A stretch of DNA of 64,000 bases, taken from contig OZ234495.1 in assembly GCA_965153455.1 (NCBI GenBank), forward strand, positions 5,022,001-5,086,000, in the 5' to 3' direction. This document shows positions 36,660-45,520 of this stretch, piece after piece. The notes under the pieces are model-generated. The model ran no database searches and was not told the DNA's origin. It saw only the letters and a program-made list of their open reading frames with translations. The DNA comes from Sphagnum compactum (lineage: Eukaryota > Bryophyta > Sphagnopsida > Sphagnales). Numbering within the stretch: position 1 is the stretch's first letter; each line of letters begins with the position of its first letter. The position numbers and the translations under genes are program-made.

Positions 36660-37006
36660 TTTGTAATTGTAATTTTGTAATATGTACCGTCAAATGTGGG
36701 TGTGGCTGGACCTTTATTATGGTGCAAGCTGGTTATTTAAAATTAATCAACAACGACCCACTTAAGCTGGGCTAGATTATTACAAGTACACCGCTTTTAT
36801 TTTTGAGACCACACAAAAGGTTTTCTATCCTATAGACTTTGAGGTAGCTTTGTACCTTCCATGGGTGCATTAGAGTACATAAAACCTACACAAAAACAAG
36901 CACTTTGTGTTTTTTTTTTGGGTCACAGTCTCAATTTGGTGGTACATATTTTCATTCAGCACTCACTGATTGTAATAGTAACAATAATAATGTGTTTTCA
37001 ATTTTG
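36660..37006. other. Spacer between the Helitron remains and the foldback element
   Basis: AT-rich with no coding region. A CCCACTTAAGCTGGGCTAG string at 36757-36775 has short complementary arms (CCCA/TGGG) followed by CTAG and could be the Helitron 3' terminus, but the following base is A, and CTAG directly abuts the stem, so I do not assign it firmly. Confidence 0.4.
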
Positions 37007-37800
37007 GTACTAGCTTAAAATGAATATTGATTTGTAATCAATTAAAGCCACAATATTCATAATATGAAGATCAGTGTTTGTTGGCCTTGCCTACCAAGGC
37101 AAGGATATTGTGTTTAGATTCATTATAGAGTATAGTAGTGTCGCCAAAAAAGGGAAATGACGAATGTGTCTAGAGATCTTAAGAGCGGTCAATGTGGCAT
37201 GTTTGATATGTTGTGTGCATTAGGAAACTGGAAGGGATTGTCTGATGAGCTATGCATGTGTGGAAGAGAGTACCTATATTGTTATAAGCGCTATAGGGAA
37301 TGAGGTTTTGAAAGCATTATTGGGCTTTATGGAACGAAACTGTTGAATTGTTCTGTGCTTCATTGTTTTCTATCCAACTTCTAGGGGAGAAATTTGGGAA
37401 ACTGAAATCAAATGGAGTTGGGATTTTGTTGTTGAGCAACCACATTCATGACCAGTTAGCTCTTGCAAGAAGATCAAGAGTGATTTGTGATCCCTTGAGG
37501 TCCAGAGTCTTATGTAGTAATGTTAGGGTCTATAAGGTAGAAGGCTTAGTGATTCAGGAATGCTATGGACTTTCTGCCATCTTGAACAGATATGTTGTCC
37601 CTCTGTTAGAACACATTGCTTCTATAAAAGATTATACAACTAGAACATCCTTCCCTTTTTTGGCAACACTACTATACTCTATAATGAATCTAAACACAAT
37701 ATCCTTGCCTTGGTAGGCAAGGCCAACAAACACTGATCTTCATATTATGAATATTGTGGCTTTAATTGATTACAAATCAATATTCATTTTAAGCTAGTAC
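37007..37800. mobile_element. Foldback-type element, 794 bp with 150-bp terminal inverted repeats
   Basis: Bases 37007-37156 and 37651-37800 are reverse complements at 149 of 150 positions; the single mismatch is GTGTCGCC versus GTGTTGCC. Both ends read GTACTAGCTTAAAATG. The 494-bp centre has one open frame of 122 codons (37348-37716) that runs into the right repeat and has no domain I know. Near-identity of the arms indicates a recent insertion or gene conversion. I could not fix a target duplication: the outermost GTAC is itself palindromic and could be either the element end or a 4-bp or TA-type duplication. A partial relative of the arm lies in SPS intron 7 (7923-7996). Confidence 0.92.
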
Positions 37801-38221
37801 GTATATAAAAATGTAATGTACACAGTATGTATACTAGTACACAGTATACACATCTCCATGCTTTCTACTATGTTCACATGCTCATCTTCTTGTTTTTCAT
37901 CCAGAGTTTCATTCATCCAGTGTTGGAAAAACTAGGGTTTGGTCTCCCAGACAGACGGCTTACTGCAAGTAACGCAGAAGGGAGGCGAGAGGGAGAAGAG
38001 TCGCGTTCCTGCGTGCGTGTGTGAGGGCGTGCTGTGCTTCCTTGCTTCCCGGACCGGATCTGAGCTAGGAAATCGTGCCTCGAGCTCGCATTTCTCGTGG
38101 TTTCATCACGCTCCAGCATCAGGTTCACATTCCTCTGTTTCTTGAGCTCTTCTTTGTTGTTGGTTTTGGTCAAATCTGGAACGATTTGGTTCGGGAAATC
38201 TGTAGAAACTAGAAGAAACTA

Positions 38222-38254
<33 letters not shown>

Positions 38255-38537
38255 AAAGCTCTCTCATCACGAGTTGGAGAGTAATAATAATGGCAGGAAA
38301 GAAAGAAGAAGACAGAAGGAGATGATGATGATGATGATGAAAGCGTATGAGAGAAGTATGGAACGAAGGACACGGGATTAGACAGACAGCGAGCGAGGAG
38401 GAGAGATGCGAAGATCGCAGCAGGAGGAGAGTAGCAGACGAGATTCGTAACATCACCTGTCTGTGTGTGCTGCGCTTGGATCGGAGATTTAGGAGCGTAG
38501 TGGATTGATTTCAGGAGAGAGGGGAGGCAGAGGCAGG
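37801..38537 (+). promoter_or_regulatory. Promoter and 5' leader of the MTV1-like gene, with probable leader intron
   Basis: No coding region is supported. A GC-richer zone from about 37960 to 38120 looks like a first non-coding exon. CATCAG|GTTCAC at 38122/38123 is a possible donor and TTTCAG at 38509-38514 a possible acceptor, which would place an intron of about 390 bases in the leader. That intron would hold two (GAT)n runs (about 38222-38252 and 38320-38341). The start site is not visible. Confidence 0.4.
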
Positions 38538-40781
38538 ATGCAGCAGGGCGTGAGGGCAGTGGAAGCTTACAGGCGAGCGGTGCTGGTAGATGGAGTCACG
38601 GCAGACAATGAAACCGTAGCGCCTGTGTATAAGCTGGAAGAGATTTGTACAATCTTGCGTTCTTCAACGCTGGATGTTGTGCGTGAGGTGCTGGAGCGGA
38701 TTCTCAAGCGTCTGAATCACAAGAGCCCTCTTGTGAAGCAGAAGGCATTGAGACTGATAAAATTTGCAGTAGGAAAAGCAGGGCCGGAGTTTCGTCGAGA
38801 GCTGCAGCGGCAAGCACCTGCTGTGCGCACCTTGATACATTATAGGGGACAGCCTGATGCTCTCAAAGGTGATGCACTCAACAAGGCAGTGCGAGATACA
38901 GCACAGGAAGCCATGTCTGCTATGTTTGCATCTGATGAGAAGATTTCAGCTATGGAGGAGGCAGGTAGGCGCATCCAGGGCTTTGGGAGCACCAACTATG
39001 ACATGCCTCCTCCTCCAGAAGAGAAAAAGACAATCTTCAGTGGCATGGTAGGGTTTGGAAGTGCAAGTATGCGGCAAATGGGTGCAGCTACTGGGAACAG
39101 TAGTGGAGGTTTTAACACCAAATCCAGCAGCTACAGGGGACATGACTTGCGAGGATCCCTGGCTTCCTCAGATCGAGAAAACAAGTACGACTCAACAGAT
39201 TCACCCTCATCTCCAGCCTTTGATCATCATGCCCACCATGTGGAGCAGAGCAATGGAAGGGGGGGAGGATCCCATGGCCTTGTGAAGAAGAACTCACAGG
39301 AAGAGCATCTAGTTGATGTGGTTACAACCCCGGGTGGTGTACGTCTTCAGCCTAGTCGGGACACTATGCAGGCATTTCTGACAGGGGCCGAGAAACTGGA
39401 TGGAGAGAAACTTGGTCATGCTCTCAAGGCCAAGCTTCAAGATCACTCTTGGCAGGTTCGACTGAAAGCAATATGTACAGTAGAGGCTTTGATACGGCAA
39501 AGAGGGACTGGCAAAGTGTTTGATACAGTGGGTGCAATGTTCACAGAGGATGCTGGGGCCATTCTTGAATGTGCATGCTCACCACAAGCCTCATTGAGAG
39601 AAAAGTCCAAGAAGGTGCTGGACCTTCTTGGGCTGGGCAGCCAAGATGATGGTGAGAAGCCTCAAGGAACCTTAGGCCGCATCCCTCCTCCACCAGGTTC
39701 CACCCTTGCTCCGACTCCTACTTCACTTGCTCCTCCCATTCAAGTCCCTGACTTGATTGACACATGGGATGATCTACCTGAATCCACTGATGAATTGGTA
39801 GGAATTTCCTCATTGTCGCACCAAGAGGAAGTTTCAGGAAATGAAGCTACAGTCCCATCTTCTGTATCAGCAGCACCAGTTGATGTATTTGCATGGTTTG
39901 AGAGTCCAGGAGAGGTGGTGAGCAATACTGATGTTGGGGATCCCTTCACCCCAAAATCTCAAGTTGCAGCCAGTGCCAGTTCAACTCCTGACTTGTTCTC
40001 AGGCCTCAATGTGGACGCAAGTGAGACTCTGTATTCACATGCAGCAGCAAAAAGTTCAGACCTGGGAAGGGGAGACAGCGACAACCTCTTTTCCGGTCTC
40101 ACCGTCAGCAATGGGGAGTCAGACACCTCTGCTCAGCAACATGGCTCCATGGATAGCTTGGCAGATCTCATGGGGGGGCTTTCAACAGAGATTCCCAACA
40201 GTACATCTGACCCATTTCAGAGTCTGTCAGCTTCGGGTATGAATACACAGCAGTCAATGAGGGTTCCTGCTACCAGTCTAGGTAATCAGAGTGGGCTGAG
40301 TCATGGCAGCTCCCTACCTACCCTTGGAAACCAGGCAAGGTCATTGGGCATACCACCACCACAAGGAGGAGGCGGTGTTTCGCAACCAATGATGTATATG
40401 AACCCAGCAGTTTTAATGGGAATGGCAGGTGGTGGTCTGCCCCCAAACATGCTGCTGCAGCAAGCCTTAGCCTCTGGAGCTCTTGGATATGGTGGTATTA
40501 ATGCTGCATTCATGCAACAGCAGTTCACATCTGGGTTGTTGGCTAGCATGCAGAGACAAGGTGTGGGAATGGGAATGGACATTGGAGCTGGGGGTGGTTT
40601 GCAAGGTGGGAGCCTAGGACATGGGAGTGCACTTGGAAATTCTTTCAGTGATGGGTTTGATTTCTCCAACAATGCTACTGCCAATTATGTGGCCACTGAA
40701 ACAAAAAAGGAAGAGACAAAGGCATTTGACTTCCTTAAGGACCATGTGACATCGACCTTGGGCTCAAAAACTGCCAAGTGA
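38538..40781 (+). CDS. MTV1: MTV1/tepsin-like ENTH-VHS protein, AP-4/clathrin accessory
   Basis: Homologue of Arabidopsis MODIFIED TRANSPORT TO THE VACUOLE 1, which acts with clathrin and AP-4 at the trans-Golgi network in vacuolar sorting. The 747-aa coding region is a single uninterrupted exon. Residues about 6-130 form the ENTH/VHS-like domain (VAPVYKLEEICTILRSS, LNHKSPLVKQKALRLIKFAVG, DALKGDALNKAVRDTAQEA). Residues about 265-365 form the second helical (tepsin VHS-like) domain, from GGVRLQPSRDTMQAFL to SLREKSKKVLDLLG. The remainder is flexible, rich in Ser, Gly, Gln and Met. Two copies of LFxGLxV occur (LFSGLNV at 486-492, LFSGLTV at 517-523), matching the tepsin motif that binds the AP-4 beta ear, and AFDFLKD (729-735) near the C-terminus resembles the motif that binds the epsilon ear. 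I chose the ATG at 38538 because the ENTH domain begins directly after it and no earlier in-frame ATG was found. Confidence 0.92.
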   Translation: MQQGVRAVEAYRRAVLVDGVTADNETVAPVYKLEEICTILRSSTLDVVREVLERILKRLNHKSPLVKQKALRLIKFAVGKAGPEFRRELQRQAPAVRTLIHYRGQPDALKGDALNKAVRDTAQEAMSAMFASDEKISAMEEAGRRIQGFGSTNYDMPPPPEEKKTIFSGMVGFGSASMRQMGAATGNSSGGFNTKSSSYRGHDLRGSLASSDRENKYDSTDSPSSPAFDHHAHHVEQSNGRGGGSHGLVKKNSQEEHLVDVVTTPGGVRLQPSRDTMQAFLTGAEKLDGEKLGHALKAKLQDHSWQVRLKAICTVEALIRQRGTGKVFDTVGAMFTEDAGAILECACSPQASLREKSKKVLDLLGLGSQDDGEKPQGTLGRIPPPPGSTLAPTPTSLAPPIQVPDLIDTWDDLPESTDELVGISSLSHQEEVSGNEATVPSSVSAAPVDVFAWFESPGEVVSNTDVGDPFTPKSQVAASASSTPDLFSGLNVDASETLYSHAAAKSSDLGRGDSDNLFSGLTVSNGESDTSAQQHGSMDSLADLMGGLSTEIPNSTSDPFQSLSASGMNTQQSMRVPATSLGNQSGLSHGSSLPTLGNQARSLGIPPPQGGGGVSQPMMYMNPAVLMGMAGGGLPPNMLLQQALASGALGYGGINAAFMQQQFTSGLLASMQRQGVGMGMDIGAGGGLQGGSLGHGSALGNSFSDGFDFSNNATANYVATETKKEETKAFDFLKDHVTSTLGSKTAK

Positions 40782-41545
40782 GCTATATGCAGCCAATTTC
40801 ACAGGCCACATCAGCAGGTGCATCTTTGCTGGCGCACTGCACATTTGTGGGTATAGTAATGACTTGCAGGGTTGACAATATAGTTCCCTTTCAAGGATGT
40901 GCAGAGTAACAGCCAAAAGATCTTTCTCTTTGCCCACTACTTGCAGGGTTGACAACCCCGTAATAAGCAAAGCACAGAGTGGCAGCCCAAGATCTTATGG
41001 CCTCTGCTGTATAATGCTAGTCCTCTTGGGCATACTTAGTGAAGAAGATCCATACTGGCTTTTTCCATATGGTGGGTCATCTTATTGAGGATGACCCAGA
41101 TTTATGCCCACAAGTGATGTGGTCTTCCTTGGTTTGAGTCGGACATTTTTGTTTTCCATGTGGAAATTACAGATGTATGATCTCTTTGCCTGCAAATTGA
41201 CTTTTTGTAGACTTACAGTTAAAAGAGACAGCAGTTGGCACCTTTTTACAAAAGAGAGTTGAAGCAAAGGTGGGTAAGCTAAACTCAGAGGTGAAGGTAT
41301 AAAGCTGAAGCAATGCATACAGCCTAGTAGTAGTGGTGAGCATGGCAATTCATCAGTTTGATCATGGTAGACACTCCTCTTCAGTGAAGAAAATTGCAGC
41401 TGTATCAAGATAATGAAAACCCCAAACCCAAGTTATTGATTTCAGGAAGGATTCTTTCAGAGAAGTAGGAAGTGCAGATCATCCTCTTACAGTTCAATTG
41501 TGGAGTTCAGATGAAACATGTTTCCTTATAACTTCAAAATTGGCA
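40782..41545. other. 3' flank of the MTV1-like gene
   Basis: Probably includes the 3' untranslated region. A block ACTTGCAGGGTTGACAA occurs at about 40863 and 40938, each followed by CAGAGT...CAGCC...AGATCTT, a diverged 75-bp tandem duplication. The 108-codon minus-strand frame at 41082-41408 has no recognisable domain. Confidence 0.5.
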
Positions 41546-41750
41546 CTGAAAGTTCTGATGATCACATGATCCTTGCTTTTGAAGTTCTGATGATTTCCTC
41601 CTTTGAAGTTCTGACAATCCCCTCTTTGGAAGTTCTGATGATCCCTGCTTTCAAGTTGTGATGATCCCTGCTTTCAAGTTGTGATGATCCCTGGTTTGAA
41701 GTTCTGGTGATTCTGGCTTTTGAAGTTCTGACAATCCCTGCTTTGTACAA
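41546..41750. repeat. Minisatellite of about 8-9 units of 22-25 bp (GAAGTTCTGATGATCCCTGCTTT)
   Basis: Units resembling AAGTTCTGATGATCCCTGC recur from about 41548 to 41750 at spacings of 22-25 bases, with variants GACAATCCC, GTGATGATCC and GATTTCCTCC. Two adjacent units (about 41655-41700) are almost identical. The reverse strand is open and would read a Thr-Ser-Lys repeat, but that is a consequence of the repeat and not a gene. Confidence 0.88.
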
Positions 41751-43909
41751 CTGAATAAATTGATCTTGATCTTGCTCTCCAGAAAGCTTCAAGTTTTTTC
41801 GCTGTAGGGAAAGCTTGCACTCCACTGGCACCGTAGAATGATTCTCTGATTGTTGAACGGTTCTTTAATTGTGTGCACAAGACTAGTGTGATTCTCTGAT
41901 TGCAGTTTGAATCTCTGGACGCTGCTCCAGGAACTGTGAAAACCAATGTGTACAGAACAGCAAGCTTAGTAACGAAACACATTTCTTAATTTGTTTACAT
42001 TCTTAACTGAGTCCATGGATCAATGGTAAGTAGCAATCTTGCAAGAGGAAAGAACAAGTTGCATTATCTGTTATATATGTCATCATATCTAGTGCATATG
42101 ATAATCATATAGAAATAAAGAAGGATATGATATGATATATGATAAAAGAGATAATGTGATCATATGTGTCATCATATACCTATTGTGCATGGTGATGGTA
42201 TGCACAATGTATATGATGTCTTTTCTGGTGCTTATGCTCCATTTAGGTGAACACCCTATAAAGTCTTTTAGAAGGAAAGGTGCTTTGTCTAGTGTATGCT
42301 GCCTATCTACATAGGCTAAGTTAGTTATCTACCTATTTCCTCTACCCTCTTACTTACTTAGGCTAGCTTAGGTCATCTACACATCTAAGCTAGGGTATGA
42401 TACCTATATATTTAGGTTACTTTTACCTACCTAAGTTAAGTTTCTATCTACCTAATTTTTTACACCCTTTTTCATAGCTATGCAAGTAGTGTAAAAAAAA
42501 CTAAAATGTTCATATAATTATATCTTGACAAAACATCACACCTTAAGTAAGTGTGGTGCAATGGTTAATGATTTGACTTCTCACCAAGGAACGAGGAGTT
42601 CCATGTCCTCATGCTCATAACCTAAGCTAAGTGAGCCTAAGCATTTAGCTAGTTTAGGCCACCCAAAGGGCTTAGACCTACCTTACGTAACCCTATGTTA
42701 TGTTTGGGTTTGATAGCCTAGGTGATATGTAACTTGCCTAGCTTTAAGGTTAGCTTAGGTGTCACATGGGCCACCTAGCCCTAGGCCTAGTCTAAGTGCC
42801 ATGTGTATGTTGATGATTCCTTTATGTAATAAGGGTAAGTAAGTTTAAATAGATAGGTAGGTAAATAGCCTCAATTTGTTGTCATTTGTTTATTAAAGAT
42901 TCACACATGTTTTGCAAAAACGATTACCAAAATAGGTGCTCAGTAGTTACAAGTGCAACGATTGTATATTGTATGGCAATGCCTAAACTTGAATAATAGA
43001 GTATGAAATCCATTATGTCACTTGCAATTGGTTGGTAGTTGTGACTTGTTGTTTGTTACTAATGGTTTTTTAAGTTGCAAATGTCATCCATAATTAAAAA
43101 CTAGTTGCAAAAACCTAATTTTTTACTATTGAAATTGGCATGTCGATGTTCAAGTTTGAGTGTGTTGGATCTTTAAACTTTAAAAGCCTTGGTGATTTTT
43201 TGACATATAAAGTACCTATGCTTGAACATTGAGGACAAAGGCCTTTTTAAAGCCCTATTGATCTTTTTTTGTTTTCACTTTGTGTTGTTTTCATTCTTCA
43301 TTTATTCTATGTTGTTTTTTTTTAAAAAAAAGTTTGTGTGCTAGTGTTGTTGTTGGTGGGTCTCTAATAGGGCAAAGGTGCATATGGGTTGTTGATGATA
43401 CAAATTCAAATTCAAAGTTAGAATTTTTTTTGTGCACTTTTTTTTTTTACAACATTTTTATGATGAAATGAACATGTTCATGAAAAACTTTGATGGTCTT
43501 TAAAGATGGATGGTTTGTTAGTTGGTTTTGTTGTGTTTTTTTTTTTCACATTGTCGTCCCATAGCCTTTATTTGCTTTTCCTCTCCTATTCATTAAATGG
43601 GTTGCCTCCCAAGTGTTTTTTTTTTCAATGGGGCATTTTGATTGGCCCATCCTCCAAAAAAAATAATTAATTAAAATTTGTGAAGTTCCCCAAAATAACA
43701 AATTTAATGTGAAGATGGAGTGCCTTCCCTTTGGTTCACTTATAAAGGTGAAGATGGGAGAACTTTGGGTAAAGGATGGGGGATAAAGTGAGGTGCTATT
43801 AAGAATACCCTTGGGAAACACATTGGGAACCCAAAGAATTTGGGGAACACCATTGCGAATAGAACGAGAACATATTGGAAACATGATGGGAAGACAAGAA
43901 TAAAGAAAT

Positions 43910-43941
43910 CCCCCCCCGCCCCCCCCCCCCCCCCCCCCCCC
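43910..43941. repeat. Poly-C tract of 32 bases with a single G
   Basis: Thirty-one Cs are broken only by G at 43918. On the complementary strand this is a long G-run able to form quadruplex structures. Other mononucleotide runs in the window are at about 3512-3528 (G) and 17791-17804 (G). The exact length is the kind that sequencing reads often get wrong. Confidence 0.85.
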
Positions 43942-44564
43942 TTTTAAGTTAATAGCAAGGACCACAACACTGCTTGTTCAATTTTTTCATTTACTACATC
44001 CTTATCAAAGTTTTGTGAAAATAAAACATCATTTTTGGCACACTTAGGAATATCATGATCACAACATTTGCTAAGGTCTAAACCTAGAATTCACTCTTTC
44101 TTCTTATTTACACATATAGAAGTTAAACTATGAGAACTCACATTTTAGTATTTGCAACAAAACCCTGCAAAACATTTTAAATAATACAACTAGAATCAAC
44201 ACGAAGATGACTAACATATGGTTCACTATTTTGTGGTCAAAAAATTCATTACCATCCCCACCATGAAACATTAACAATTATAGTAATTGACCATGAGGTA
44301 TAGGAAGGTGATATGGACAAATTGGTTTCAAATCATCATCGAAAAATGATTTTTATGGCATTTAAAACTAGTGTCAAAATATGATCTTTGTGGCATCTAA
44401 AAACCATTATTAAAAGATAATTTTTGCAACTTCTAATAACCACCACTAAAAAATGTTCTTCACGACCATCTGAAAATCAACTCCAAGATGATTGTCACGG
44501 ATGCCAATGTCATGGAGTTCATTTATTTGAATGTTCATTTATGACTTGTAATAAACTTATACCT

Positions 44565-44815
44565 AACTTTTAGTTTAGTTTTAGTTCATTCTTAATTATC
44601 TTCCAATTAACTTTTAGTTCACTTTTAGTTAATTCTTAGTTAGATCCTAATTCACTTCTAGTTAATTTTTAATTAACTCATAGTTCATTTTTAATTGAGT
44701 CTTAGTTAACCCTAAATTGAATTTCAAATAATTAAATATTAGTTCTCTTTTAATTGAATTTTAATTCACTCAAATAGTTAAAATTTAATTCACTTTTAAT
44801 TCACTTATAGTTCAC
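44565..44815. repeat. Degenerate short-period repeat (TTTTAGTTCAC/TTTTAATTCAC)
   Basis: Words of the type TTTTAGTTCA, TTCTTAGTTA and TTTTAATTCA follow one another about every 10-14 bases for about 250 bases. No exact period holds through the block, so it is an old or slippage-driven array. It ends at the TTCACACATGCATACACATG stretch near 44810. Confidence 0.65.
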
Positions 44816-45239
44816 ACATGCATACACATGGGCATACATGGGTGAACATGGGCCACATGTAGGTTGGAAGCTTTTTAAGAAACTTCTTTGAGTTAGTGCC
44901 CAATATGTATAAATAGAGGTAGAATTCCCCATTACTTTCAATCTATTCAACATTAATTTTGAGTACATTTTCTTGTCATAACCTTGTTCTTTTTCTGTTC
45001 TTTCCTTGTAATAAAATCTTGTTGGATTTTTATTTCGCACATGTTTTTTTTTTTTTCCTCGTTTCACGATTTAAATTTGGAACTACGCTTGCCCTTGTTC
45101 TCGTCTTGGTTAGGAAATCTTGTAGACTTAGTTGTTTTTGTGTTCGTGGTAGTGATCATACATTGGTTGATCTTGACCAATATTCAAGTCTCAATTCACA
45201 AAATTAGAGGAGGTTTATGAGGCATCACAATACTAAAAG

Positions 45240-45520
45240 ATGGAATATGTGACAAGTAGAAGGGTAATAGGTTGATTGGTTGGAATGGTCAACAAATGAA
45301 TTTTAATAACCAACACACAACCTCTAATGCTTAGAACCCTTCTACCAAAAGCTTCTTTAGCATGCCATTGTCCCATTGACTTATGTAGATGTTCATCATA
45401 TTGCACAACCACTTCAATATTTTCATTGTAAAGAATGTGGAGAACATTTTATGCAACACAAGCTTTCAATTTTTTTGTCTAATTGTATTTATCTAATGTC
45501 TTCAATAATCACCTTCAATT
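45240..45520. repeat. Dispersed repeat, copy 1 (inverted relative to 50390-50710)
   Basis: This block matches the reverse complement of 50390-50710 over about 280 bases, at roughly 80% by eye. Shared words include ACACACAACCTC, ACCCTTCTACCAAAAGC, GATGTTCATCATAT, GAACATTTT and TTGTATTTATC. Read on the minus strand, both copies keep fragments of a common frame (YDEH, HAKxAFGRRV), broken by stops. It is probably a decayed coding sequence of a transposon or gene. I do not recognise the family. Confidence 0.75.

Larger units (their letters stand above)
41751..45239. other. AT-rich spacer with low-complexity patches, no gene seen
   Basis: 42300-42870 is unusually dense in the words CTAAG, CTTAG, CTAGG and CCTAG, including TAGGCTAAG and GCCTAGTCTAAG. 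At 42550-42605 TGGTGCAATGG followed by AGTTCCATGTCC looks like degenerate A and B boxes of a tRNA-derived element. Open frames are short and unsupported, such as 43965-43546 on the minus strand, which is driven by a poly-C run. Confidence 0.5.

Noticed and set aside
36757-36775. Candidate Helitron 3' end (short hairpin plus CTAG)
   Set aside because: The hairpin abuts CTAG with no spacer and the next base is A instead of the expected T. Kept only as a possibility.
41562-41831. 89-codon minus-strand frame with Thr-Ser-Lys repeats
   Set aside because: It is the reverse reading of the 22-25-bp minisatellite.
43546-43965. 139-codon minus-strand frame
   Set aside because: It begins in the poly-C tract (a glycine run) and has no coding features.
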